Positions 7,411 to 14,223 of a stretch of 15,546 nucleotides of DNA are shown here, piece after piece. Made by a program: the position numbers and the translations under genes. The stretch lies in assembly GCA_027005175.1 (NCBI GenBank), contig JALTMC010000428.1, forward strand, positions 1 to 15,546. Direction: 5' to 3'. The DNA is from Myxococcales bacterium (lineage in GTDB: Bacteria; Myxococcota_C; UBA6777). The notes under the pieces are model-generated. The model did not search any database. It was not told where the DNA came from and saw only the letters and a program-made list of their open reading frames with translations. Within the stretch, counting starts at the first letter, position 1. Every line of letters begins with the position of its first letter.

Positions 7411-7854
7411 GTGAAGTTCATTTTGCGAGAAAATATTTCCACATTGGGTGATGCTGGTGACATTGTTACCGTCGCTGCTGGATACGCCCGCAACTATTTG
7501 TTGCCTCGTGGTCTGGCTGCCAAAGCTAATGAAGGAAATGTCCGTCAACTTCAACACGAAAAGCATCAGATCTTTCTGCGCCAAGAAAAGGCAAAGCGGG
7601 AAGCTCTTAAGCTGGCCAAAGAACTCAAAGAGATCTCTGTCACCATTCGCCGTCAGGTGGGTGAGGAAGACCGTATCTTTGGTTCTGTCAATGCACGTGA
7701 CATCGCTGAAGAGTTACGTGGAGAAGGTTACAAGTTTCATCGCCGTCAGATCACGATGGACGACAGCGTGAAAAAGCTTGGTGTGTATGATTGTGAAGTG
7801 AAGTTACATCCCGAAGTGAGTGCTACAGTTAAAGTTTGGGTTGTTTCTGAATAA
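7411..7854 (+). CDS. rplI: 50S ribosomal protein L9
   Basis: A 147-residue L9, the normal length. The N-terminal domain shows MKFILRENISTLGDAGDIV and GYARNYLLPRGLA, the 23S rRNA-binding portion; a long charged central helix (about 50-80) links it to the C-terminal domain, which ends LHPEVSATVKVWVVSE. The start is GTG 7411 with GAGGTGA (7400-7406) 4 bp ahead. It is the last gene of the S6-S18-L9 operon; hairpins and a terminator follow. Confidence 0.96.
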   Translation: MKFILRENISTLGDAGDIVTVAAGYARNYLLPRGLAAKANEGNVRQLQHEKHQIFLRQEKAKREALKLAKELKEISVTIRRQVGEEDRIFGSVNARDIAEELRGEGYKFHRRQITMDDSVKKLGVYDCEVKLHPEVSATVKVWVVSE

Positions 7855-7862
7855 ACATCGTT

Positions 7863-7894
7863 TGTAGTCTCTGTCAAAATCGACAGAGACTACA
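7863..7894 (+). other. 13-bp perfect hairpin after rplI
   Basis: TGTAGTCTCTGTC/GACAGAGACTACA with loop AAAATC begins 9 bp after the L9 stop. It has no T tract, so it may be a 3' stabiliser or the first part of a multi-hairpin end structure. Confidence 0.6.
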
Positions 7895-7903
7895 CAGAGA
7901 ACT

Positions 7904-7937
7904 GGGTTGTGTGGGAAGAGTTTTTTCCCGACAACCC
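7904..7937 (+). other. Second hairpin after rplI
   Basis: GGGTTGT/ACAACCC (7904-7910, 7931-7937) encloses GGGAA/TTCCC (7913-7917, 7925-7929). The Ts lie inside the loop rather than behind the stem, so it is not a standard terminator. Confidence 0.5.
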
Positions 7938-7949
7938 TGCTTCTATTTT

Positions 7950-7976
7950 AGGGCATGGATTTCCATGCCCTTTTTT
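7950..7976 (+). terminator. Rho-independent terminator of rpsF-rpsR-rplI
   Basis: Perfect 9-bp stem AGGGCATGG/CCATGCCCT (7950-7958, 7963-7971), loop ATTT, followed by a run of Ts to 7976. It separates the ribosomal operon from dnaB. Confidence 0.9.
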
Positions 7977-7996
7977 CTGTCCGTCCTTTTCTCGCA

Positions 7997-8025
7997 TTGA
8001 CATTGTTGCCAGAATGTCATCTGAT
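7997..8025 (+). promoter_or_regulatory. sigma70-type promoter for dnaB
   Basis: TTGACA (7997-8002, perfect) and TCTGAT (8020-8025, 4/6 of the -10 consensus) are separated by 17 bp. The predicted start near 8032 leaves a short leader before ATG 8066. Its position right after the terminator supports separate transcription of dnaB. Confidence 0.6.
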
Positions 8026-8065
8026 CGAAAGAGAAGCTGCTGCCAAGGAACAGGGTATTGAGACG

Positions 8066-10735
8066 ATGACACAGCAAAGAAATGAGTTTACATCTCGTAA
8101 AAAAGAGAAGCAGAGCCCGGAAGAGCGTCTGCAAGCTCTACAACATCGCACACCACCACGGAATATTGAAGCGGAACGTGCTGTACTGGGTGCTGTCATG
8201 TTATTCAATGACTCCCTACATCAGGTCCTGACAGAGATCAAAGGTTCTGACTTCTACTTGGAAAAACATCAGCTTATCTTTGAAGCGATGATGGAGCTTG
8301 AACGAAACACCGATCCTATCGATGTGATCTCTGTTGCGAATATGCTCGGTATTCAAGGAAAGCTGGAGGAAGCTGGTGGTATCATCTACCTTTCTGAGCT
8401 GGCTGACCAGATCCCTGCGATCGCCAACGTCTTGTACTACACAAAGATCGTAAGTGAAAAATCCATTTTGCGTCAGTTGATCGAGATCTCTACAAATATT
8501 ATCTCTGAAGCTTACGAAGATGTTGAAGATGTGATGGCATTTTTGGATGTCTCCGAACGCCAGATCTTTGATATCCGGGATGATCGCACGACGGAAGGTC
8601 TCACACATGCCAAAGATATCGTTCGCACGGCCTTCGAGACGATCGAGCAGCTGTACCATCGAAAAGAACGCATCACAGGTGTTGCGACTGGCTTTGAAGA
8701 TTTTGACAAAATGACCTGTGGTCTTCAACCCTCCGATCTGATCATTCTAGCCGCAAGGCCATCAATGGGAAAAACCGCCATCGCCCTGAACATTGCAACG
8801 AATGCTGGCCTTTTCGACAATAAGTCTGTCGCCATTTTCTCTCTGGAGATGAGCAAAGAACAGTTAATTATGCGTATGTTGACAGCCGTAGCGCGTGTCG
8901 ATGCGGGACGTATGCGCACAGGGCATATGAAAGAAAGTGATATTCCACGCTTAACACAAGCTGCAACAGAACTGGCGCAGTCTCAGATCTATATCGATGA
9001 TTCAGGCGATATCGGCTCATTGGAGATGCGTGCCAAATGTCGACGCCTGGCCATGGAGTTGGGAGGACTCGGTCTTGTCGTGATCGACTACCTGCAACTT
9101 ATGAAGGGTGACACTCCTGGTGGTAGTCGTGAACGAGAGATTTCGGAGATCTCTCGGGGTCTGAAAGCTCTTGCCAAAGAACTCAAAGTTCCTGTGGTCG
9201 CCCTCTCACAGCTCAACCGCTCTCTGGAGCGCCGACCCGACAAACGCCCTGTTATGTCCGACCTTCGTGAGTGCGTCACAGGTGATACTCTTGTGTGGCT
9301 GGCTGACGGACGGCGTGTTCCCATGGAAGATCTTGTGGGGCAAACCCCGATGGTTCTCTCTGCAAACTCCGAAGGTCGTATTCGGCCCTCACTCGCAGAC
9401 AAGGTCTGGTGTGTGGGGGAGCGTGAAGTTCTTGAGGTTCAACTTACCAGTGGTCGCTCGATTAAGTGTACTGCAAAACATCGGCTGTTCGGACCCAATG
9501 GATGGCGTCGTGTCGGCGACCTCCAGATTGGCGACCAACTGGCCATGGCTCGAAGAGTCCCTGAACCCAAGCATACACTCGATTGGTCTGACCTTCGTGT
9601 CGCTTTCCTCGGTCACATGCTCGGCAATGGCAGCTTTCTCAAAGGCCAGCCGATGCGATATACCACAGCCTCTGAAGAAAACAGCGCGATTGTGGCCCAA
9701 GCGGCAAGAGAAGAGTTTGGTTGTGAAGTCAAGCGATACAACGATGGAAAAGGTCGGCACCAACTCCTCATCAGCGGCAATGGGAACCGCTGGCATTCCG
9801 CTGGTGTAAACAAGTGGTTTCGCAATATAGGTCTCTTTAACCAAGCCTCTCACCAAAAACGCATCCCAGAAGAAGCCTTCCAATTAAGTAATGAGAAGAT
9901 CGCTATCTTGCTCCGGCACCTTTGGGCTGCAGATGGTTGTGTTTGGACTCGTGAACGTGGAAAAGATCACCATCGTCTTTGTTATGCTACTACCAGTTCA
10001 GGGTTGGCACAGGATGTGGCAGATTTGTTACTTCGCCTCAACATTATCGCTCGTATTGCCGAAGCTGACCAGGATGAAGAGGGCAGGCTTTGCTATCACG
10101 TAAAAGTGACAGGCTCCACCAAGCAGAGAGAATTCCTCACCTTGGTTGGTGGATTTGAACCCTGTGCTGAGCAAGTACGAAAGCTCTCAGATGCTTTCGT
10201 GGATGTTCTTTCTCCTCCGAATGTTGATGCTTCGCCTCATCAAGTCTTTGAAACAGTGAAAGCAACAATGCAAGAGCAAAGCATTTCAGGCCGTCAGGTG
10301 GCTGAGACATGTGGTGTCCCACATGCTGGAACACCACATTACAGTTTTTGCTCTTCCCTAAGCCTGCGTCATGAATATGCAGAGATTCTCGATGAGAGAG
10401 AGTTAAGAGAACGGGCTTCAAGTGACTTCTTCTGGGATAGCATTAAGCGCATTGAGAATATCGGTATCAAAAATGTTTATGATCTGACAGTCCCCGGTGA
10501 TTCGTGCTATCTCGCAAATGCTATAACATCCCATAATAGTGGAGCCATTGAGCAGGACGCAGACGTCATCATGTTTGTTTACCGGGATGAAGTTTACCAT
10601 GAAGATACGGAAGACAAAGGCGTGGCTGAAATCATCATCGGCAAGCAAAGAAATGGTCCTATTGGTACGGTTCGACTTCGCTTCATCCGTGAATACACTC
10701 GCTTCGACAATCTCGCCCCAGAGGATGCTTATTAA
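8066..10735 (+). CDS. dnaB: Replicative DNA helicase DnaB with an intein
   Basis: DnaB is the hexameric helicase that unwinds DNA at the replication fork. The 889-residue precursor consists of an N-terminal helicase part (1-402), an intein (403-824) and the C-terminal rest (825-889); the spliced product would be 467 residues, the normal length. Seen in it: the N-terminal domain beginning PPRNIEAERAVLGAVML, Walker A ARPSMGKT (K236), Walker B LVVIDYLQLM, and VVALSQLNR. The intein separates SDLRE from SGAIEQDADVIMFVYR, a deeply conserved catalytic region. An in-frame ATG at 7955 is rejected because it lies inside the upstream terminator stem; ATG 8066 follows a promoter, although its RBS (AAGGAACAGGG, from 8045) is weak. 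The gene ends 8 bp before the stop of a convergent methyltransferase gene. Confidence 0.96.
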   Translation: MTQQRNEFTSRKKEKQSPEERLQALQHRTPPRNIEAERAVLGAVMLFNDSLHQVLTEIKGSDFYLEKHQLIFEAMMELERNTDPIDVISVANMLGIQGKLEEAGGIIYLSELADQIPAIANVLYYTKIVSEKSILRQLIEISTNIISEAYEDVEDVMAFLDVSERQIFDIRDDRTTEGLTHAKDIVRTAFETIEQLYHRKERITGVATGFEDFDKMTCGLQPSDLIILAARPSMGKTAIALNIATNAGLFDNKSVAIFSLEMSKEQLIMRMLTAVARVDAGRMRTGHMKESDIPRLTQAATELAQSQIYIDDSGDIGSLEMRAKCRRLAMELGGLGLVVIDYLQLMKGDTPGGSREREISEISRGLKALAKELKVPVVALSQLNRSLERRPDKRPVMSDLRECVTGDTLVWLADGRRVPMEDLVGQTPMVLSANSEGRIRPSLADKVWCVGEREVLEVQLTSGRSIKCTAKHRLFGPNGWRRVGDLQIGDQLAMARRVPEPKHTLDWSDLRVAFLGHMLGNGSFLKGQPMRYTTASEENSAIVAQAAREEFGCEVKRYNDGKGRHQLLISGNGNRWHSAGVNKWFRNIGLFNQASHQKRIPEEAFQLSNEKIAILLRHLWAADGCVWTRERGKDHHRLCYATTSSGLAQDVADLLLRLNIIARIAEADQDEEGRLCYHVKVTGSTKQREFLTLVGGFEPCAEQVRKLSDAFVDVLSPPNVDASPHQVFETVKATMQEQSISGRQVAETCGVPHAGTPHYSFCSSLSLRHEYAEILDERELRERASSDFFWDSIKRIENIGIKNVYDLTVPGDSCYLANAITSHNSGAIEQDADVIMFVYRDEVYHEDTEDKGVAEIIIGKQRNGPIGTVRLRFIREYTRFDNLAPEDAY
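9272..10537 (+). mobile_element. DnaB intein with LAGLIDADG-type homing endonuclease domain
   Basis: A 422-residue in-frame insertion that should excise itself from the protein. The splicing residues are present: Cys1 (CVTGDTLVWLADGRRVP), block B with TAKH (67-70), a C-terminal block VYDLTVPG, then HN at the end and Ser as the +1 extein residue. The central part is a LAGLIDADG endonuclease: first motif LGHMLGNGS (113-121), KRIPEEAF in between (195-202), second motif LLRHLWAADGC (212-222). The first motif has Asn119 where a metal-binding Asp is usual; the second keeps Asp220. A helix-rich segment (SGRQVAETCGVPHAGT) before the C-terminal block may be a DNA-binding part, as in other DnaB inteins. 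Splicing looks intact; homing activity is doubtful. Confidence 0.92.
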
Positions 10736-10743
10736 TGGTCGTC

Positions 10744-11439
10744 CTACTTGGCCAAAACCAGCAGTGAATAGCCACCCAAGATCCTCACCGTTAAGTCTTG
10801 GTTGATAAAGAACGCTATCTTCCTGGGGATCTTCAGCAGGTTGGCTTTCCATCCTCTGTTGGGTAATTCGATAGACCCTCCAGTATAAAAATAATCGATA
10901 ATCTCATAACCTGTATCCTTTAAGGTCTCCAATGCTATTTCCTTGGTAAAGTAGTGAATATGTCCGAGATTTTTTCTATTTCGAATGATTGGAGATGAGC
11001 GAAGAACGGTTTGAACGGATAGCTCAAGAGGTATATGAAATATCTTGTATTCTGCTTTTTTTTTGAGTTCTCTCAAAAAATCAAAGTAGTTTTCTACATG
11101 TTCAAAAACATCAATGGCCATGACAATATCAAAATAAGTACGATCCTCTTTCAATAAATCGGATAACTCAAAAAATAAGTGATCTTTTGACTTCGTCTTG
11201 CACAGTTCAAATGCTTGTGGGGAGATCTCATAGCCAAAAAAATCGACCGTCCCATCATACTTCGAGACCAACTGGTTAAGGATCTCTCCTGCTCCACATC
11301 CAATCTCACCAACCCTTGTTGGTGCCAAAGAATTCCTTTCCATCATATGGTGTATCTTCTCGGCTTTCCATGCTGAATCCTCTTCGTGCCAAGAAGGGTT
11401 ATTGGTGAGATAAGTTCCATCCTCATAAATTCCCGCCAT
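10744..11439 (-). CDS. Class I SAM-dependent methyltransferase
   Basis: A 231-residue protein with the Rossmann-fold methyltransferase signature: motif I VGEIGCGAGEIL (about 43-54) for S-adenosylmethionine, an acidic residue after the second strand (GYEISPQ), and IDVFEHVENY after motif III. It resembles the small methyltransferases found among sugar, lipid and cell-envelope genes, but the substrate cannot be read from the sequence. ATG at 11439 is preceded by GAGGAA on the minus strand. The DNA is clearly richer in A and T, with more AAA/ATT codons, than flanking genes, so recent acquisition is possible. It runs toward dnaB, 8 bp apart, with no room for a terminator between them, and lies downstream of the M23 peptidase gene on the same strand. 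Confidence 0.8.
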   Translation of the reverse strand: MAGIYEDGTYLTNNPSWHEEDSAWKAEKIHHMMERNSLAPTRVGEIGCGAGEILNQLVSKYDGTVDFFGYEISPQAFELCKTKSKDHLFFELSDLLKEDRTYFDIVMAIDVFEHVENYFDFLRELKKKAEYKIFHIPLELSVQTVLRSSPIIRNRKNLGHIHYFTKEIALETLKDTGYEIIDYFYTGGSIELPNRGWKANLLKIPRKIAFFINQDLTVRILGGYSLLVLAK

Positions 11440-11507
11440 GTCATTCCTCGATATAGCAGTTCATCTTTTTTTGAAGCTTTCAGGGGGAGAGCGACAGAGC
11501 GGAGTTT

Positions 11508-11591
11508 CTAGTCGTCGTCTTGGTCGTCGTCTTGGTCGTCGTCCTAGTCGTCGTCTTGGTCGTCGTCCTAGTCGTCGTCTTGGTCGTCTCC
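11508..11591. repeat. 12-bp tandem repeat at the 3' end of the M23 gene, 7 units
   Basis: On the plus strand each unit is CTA or TTG followed by GTCGTCGTC; unit starts are 11508 (CTA), 11520 (TTG), 11532 (TTG), 11544 (CTA), 11556 (TTG), 11568 (CTA) and 11580 (TTG, last part diverged). In the M23 reading frame on the minus strand this reads DDDQ or DDD-stop, so the stop codon is part of the repeat and two more in-register TAGs lie beyond it. Confidence 0.92.
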
Positions 11592-12635
11592 TCGAACAAC
11601 CCGATTGTTATGTGGGCTGGCTTTTGCTTGTTTGAGGATACGATCGAGGGAGCGGCGTTGACGTTGGAAGCTTTCAGCATGACGGCCAGGTAGGTTGCGT
11701 CGGTATGTGTTGTGGAGTCGGTAGGGATCGATGATGCGACCTCGTGGTGTTTGTGTCTGGTAGTGCAGATGAGCTGCAGTGGAGCGTCCGGTGTTTCCTA
11801 CTTCTGCGATCGGAGCCCCTGCTGCAATGATCCTGCCGCGTCGAATATTGGGCATGATCTTGTGCAGGTGTAAGAAGAGTGCGTGGACGCGATTGCCTCT
11901 CCAACGCTTGTTTGTGAACTCTACCTTTAAGCAGTAACCGTTGTAGCGGACGTTCCAGTTCTTGCTGATCACACGGCCTCTCCATGGCATATAGATCTTG
12001 GTACCCTGGGGAGCTTTGAAGTCAACACCCTTGTGCTTGGGGCGCATCTTTAAGATCGACGTGACTTGTTCATAGGTGCGCATGGGCGAGTCTTCGAGGT
12101 ACTGTTCCACGCTACGTCCCTTTTCGTCATAGTAGACAGCAAACTTTTGACCGCGAGGCTTAAATCGATAAAAACGAAAGATCTTACCGTGTTTGAGGCT
12201 TTTGTATGTCATGGCTTCGATCTGGTATTTGCTCTGTTTGCTAACGGGGCGATATACCATCTTTATCTTGTCTCCCCGGCGTAGGCCCCGGCGTAGATCG
12301 ACCTTCCAGATTAACAATCTCGCCGAGAGGGCTGACAAAAGCTTCGCCTTCTCTCTACTGGTGATACGGCGTAAACTGTGGGGCAAGGCACCGATGACTG
12401 TTGCAGACAATGTCTGTGAACCTTGCGTTGTACGGTCGCTATCCTGGAGGCTTTGAGGCTTTTGGGCTTGCACCACCAGCGCGCGGTTCTTGCTTGTTTC
12501 CACACTCTTTTGTTGGGGCGTGGGGTTGCGCAAAAAGACTAACGCTGCAACGGCTGCGACGAGCCCGATACTGATGACTATCATGATTGGGTTGGGGCGG
12601 CGTAGCTTGGATCGGTTCCGGCGGCGTCGTCGCAT
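11568..12635 (-). CDS. Membrane-anchored M23 (LytM-type) peptidase
   Basis: A 355-residue predicted peptidoglycan endopeptidase. Residues 1-16 are very basic (MRRRRRNRSK...), 17-36 form one membrane segment (IMIVISIGLVAAVAALVFLR), and the rest should be periplasmic. A first domain (about 80-150) contains IWKVDLRRGLRRGDKIKMVYR, as in NlpD/Csd3-like M23 proteins. The catalytic domain has HKGVDF (H201, D205), LHLH (H256/H258), and GNTGRSTAAHLHY (H289/H291), so the zinc ligands are intact and it is probably active. I chose ATG 12635, which has AGGAG about 10 bp upstream; alternatives at 12656, 12659 and GTG 12665 lack an RBS. The protein ends in an Asp-rich tail (DDQDDD) coded by the 12-bp repeat. 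It lies between hemL and the methyltransferase gene on the same strand. Confidence 0.88.
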   Translation of the reverse strand: MRRRRRNRSKLRRPNPIMIVISIGLVAAVAALVFLRNPTPQQKSVETSKNRALVVQAQKPQSLQDSDRTTQGSQTLSATVIGALPHSLRRITSREKAKLLSALSARLLIWKVDLRRGLRRGDKIKMVYRPVSKQSKYQIEAMTYKSLKHGKIFRFYRFKPRGQKFAVYYDEKGRSVEQYLEDSPMRTYEQVTSILKMRPKHKGVDFKAPQGTKIYMPWRGRVISKNWNVRYNGYCLKVEFTNKRWRGNRVHALFLHLHKIMPNIRRGRIIAAGAPIAEVGNTGRSTAAHLHYQTQTPRGRIIDPYRLHNTYRRNLPGRHAESFQRQRRSLDRILKQAKASPHNNRVVRGDDQDDD

Positions 12636-12815
12636 TACTTTTTCTCTCCTGTTCATCATATTCACATCATTTCATCGACATTCTTTTTCGTTAAAACAAA
12701 GTCTACCGATCCACCTGGACAGAGGCAAAAAATCAGCAATTCTTGCAAAGGCCAAGACGCGAGTTTGGAGACAGACATCGTTCTGAAAAGAAAAGGTCTT
12801 ATGTTGCGGGCGAAG

Positions 12816-12888
12816 AAACACCCTCCCGACCGCAGACCCGGCACAATCTACAGGGTGTTTGCCTGGATTGGGTGGGGGAGGATGTCAA
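12816..12888. repeat. Palindromic intergenic element, copy A
   Basis: It has an AAACACCCT/AGGGTGTTT inverted repeat (12816-12824, 12852-12860) and an alternative outer pair CCTCCC/GGGAGG (12822-12827, 12876-12881), ending in GGATGTCAA. It shares CCCT(T)CCCGA-CGCAGAC at the left and GGG-AGGATGTCAA at the right with the element at 15053-15117; the inner parts differ. Confidence 0.6.
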
Positions 12889-12937
12889 GCGAATGCGATT
12901 GGGAGAGCTTCGCGATAGGGAAAAACGATTCAGCATT
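12881..12937 (-). pseudogene. Diverged remnant copy of the hemL 3' end
   Basis: Bases 12881-12916 match 12954-12989 (the end of hemL) at 31 of 36 positions, including an exact 16-bp block. Read in the hemL frame on the minus strand the remnant gives YREALPIAFA-stop against [10 protein letters not shown]-stop in hemL; three of the five codon differences are silent. Weaker similarity with a small indel continues to AGCATT (12932-12937). It cannot encode anything complete. Confidence 0.6.
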
Positions 12938-12957
12938 CTCCCATGGAACCCATGATG

Positions 12958-14172
12958 TCAAGCGAATGCTATCTGAAGAGCCTCGCGATTGGCTTTAATC
13001 GTAGCATTGATATCGTCGGGAGTGTGGGCTGTGGAGAGAAAGATGACTTCAAATTGAGAGGGCGGGAGATGAATTCCTCGTTCGAGCATCGCACGGAAAT
13101 ACCGTCCAAATCGCTCGGTATCACTCTGTTTGGCGGTTTCGTAATCGGTGACTGGACCAGGGTGGAAGAAGAGACAGAGCATCGAGCCATAACGTGTGAT
13201 GTGTAGATCGAGTCCTAGGTCTTGGGCATTTTTGCGAAAGCCTGCTTCAAGAGCTGCACCGCGTTCTTCAAGGATCTGGTAAGCATCCGATCCTTGAAGG
13301 AGCGAAAGAGTGGTCATTCCTGCGGCAACAGCGAGGGGATTGCCAGAGAGAGTTCCGGCTTGGTAGACGGGTCCACTGGGAGCGATCATCTGCATCAGCT
13401 CTCGTTTCCCACCATAAGCACCAACAGGCAAGCCCCCTCCGATCACTTTTCCAAGAGTGGTGAGATCGGGCTTGATCCCAACAAGTTCTTGCACCCCACC
13501 CGGTTTGACACGAAATCCGGTCATCACCTCATCGAAGATCAAGAGACTTTCGTGTTGGGTTGTGAGGTCACGCAATCCTTGGAGAAATCCTTCCTTGGGT
13601 GTGATGAGCCCCATGTTGCCAGGGATTGGCTCCAAAATAACCGCAGCGATCTCGCCCTGGTTTTGAGAGAATAGATCCTGTACAGCCTTGAGATCATTGT
13701 AGGGGGCGAGCAATGTGTTTGCCGCTGTTTCGAGTGTCACACCTGGGCTGTCGGGCACTCCAAAGGTCATGGCACCAGATCCAGCAGCGATGAGAAAGCT
13801 ATCTCCATGACCGTGATAACAGCCTGTGAATTTGACGATCTTGGAGCGTTGGGTTGCTGCACGAGCCAAACGAATGGCGCTCATGGTAGCTTCCGTACCG
13901 GAGTTGACAAGTCGCACCATCTCTGCCTGTTGGATCGCTTCCGTAACTTCTGGGTGTGCATGGCCAAGAATCATAGGACCCCACGAGCCAATATAATCGA
14001 TGTATTGATTTCCATCTTCATCCCATAAGGTGGCACCCTTCGCCCGACAGATAAAGGGTGGATGTCCACCCACCGAACGAAATGCGCGAACGGGAGAGTT
14101 CACACCACCCGGCATGATCTGCTCAGCTCGCTCCAACCATTCTCGACTTTTCTTCCAACGCTCTTCTGACAT
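12958..14172 (-). CDS. hemL: Glutamate-1-semialdehyde 2,1-aminomutase with an internal deletion
   Basis: HemL is a PLP enzyme that converts glutamate-1-semialdehyde to 5-aminolevulinate, the first committed heme precursor in the C5 pathway. Nearly the whole family is here: [58 protein letters not shown], the PLP lysine in [15 protein letters not shown] (K242) and [10 protein letters not shown]. However, AIQQA (to A83) runs straight into EMVRLVNSG (E84). In the E. coli protein about 28 residues lie between these points, including the conserved SFGAPTE segment; the PLP lysine is displaced by exactly that amount. The reading frame is kept, so this is an in-frame deletion near 13923. ATG 14172 has AAAGGAAG upstream. 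It lies 51 bp behind hemD. Activity is in doubt. Confidence 0.93.
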   Translation of the reverse strand: MSEERWKKSREWLERAEQIMPGGVNSPVRAFRSVGGHPPFICRAKGATLWDEDGNQYIDYIGSWGPMILGHAHPEVTEAIQQAEMVRLVNSGTEATMSAIRLARAATQRSKIVKFTGCYHGHGDSFLIAAGSGAMTFGVPDSPGVTLETAANTLLAPYNDLKAVQDLFSQNQGEIAAVILEPIPGNMGLITPKEGFLQGLRDLTTQHESLLIFDEVMTGFRVKPGGVQELVGIKPDLTTLGKVIGGGLPVGAYGGKRELMQMIAPSGPVYQAGTLSGNPLAVAAGMTTLSLLQGSDAYQILEERGAALEAGFRKNAQDLGLDLHITRYGSMLCLFFHPGPVTDYETAKQSDTERFGRYFRAMLERGIHLPPSQFEVIFLSTAHTPDDINATIKANREALQIAFA

Positions 14173-14191
14173 ATCGATATCTTCCTTTCGT

Positions 14192-14219
14192 GTTCTGCGT
14201 TCTGCGTTCTACGTTCTAC
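14192..14219. repeat. 7-bp tandem repeat between hemD and hemL, 4 units
   Basis: Plus-strand units GTTCTGC, GTTCTGC, GTTCTAC, GTTCTAC fill most of the 51-bp gap just upstream of the hemL ribosome binding site. Seen directly; function unknown. Confidence 0.85.
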
Positions 14220-14223
14220 GAAT

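Larger units (their letters stand above)
12636..12957. other. 322-bp gap between hemL and the M23 gene, holding repeats but no gene
   Basis: No convincing gene lies here; the short open frames have neither RBS nor recognisable product. The hemL-proximal part contains a palindromic element (12816-12888) and a diverged copy of the hemL 3' end (12881-12937). The rest, toward the M23 gene, shows no clear promoter. Confidence 0.6.

Noticed and set aside
7955-8065. Longer N-terminus for DnaB from ATG 7955
   Set aside because: The ATG lies inside the terminator stem of the ribosomal operon, upstream of the dnaB promoter, and the 37 extra residues do not resemble DnaB.
12743-12998. Small plus-strand genes in the hemL-M23 gap
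   Set aside because: The open frames lack ribosome binding sites and run through the palindromic element and the hemL remnant.
13799-14028. Short open frames inside hemL on both strands
   Set aside because: All are shadows of hemL in other frames, with no supporting signals.
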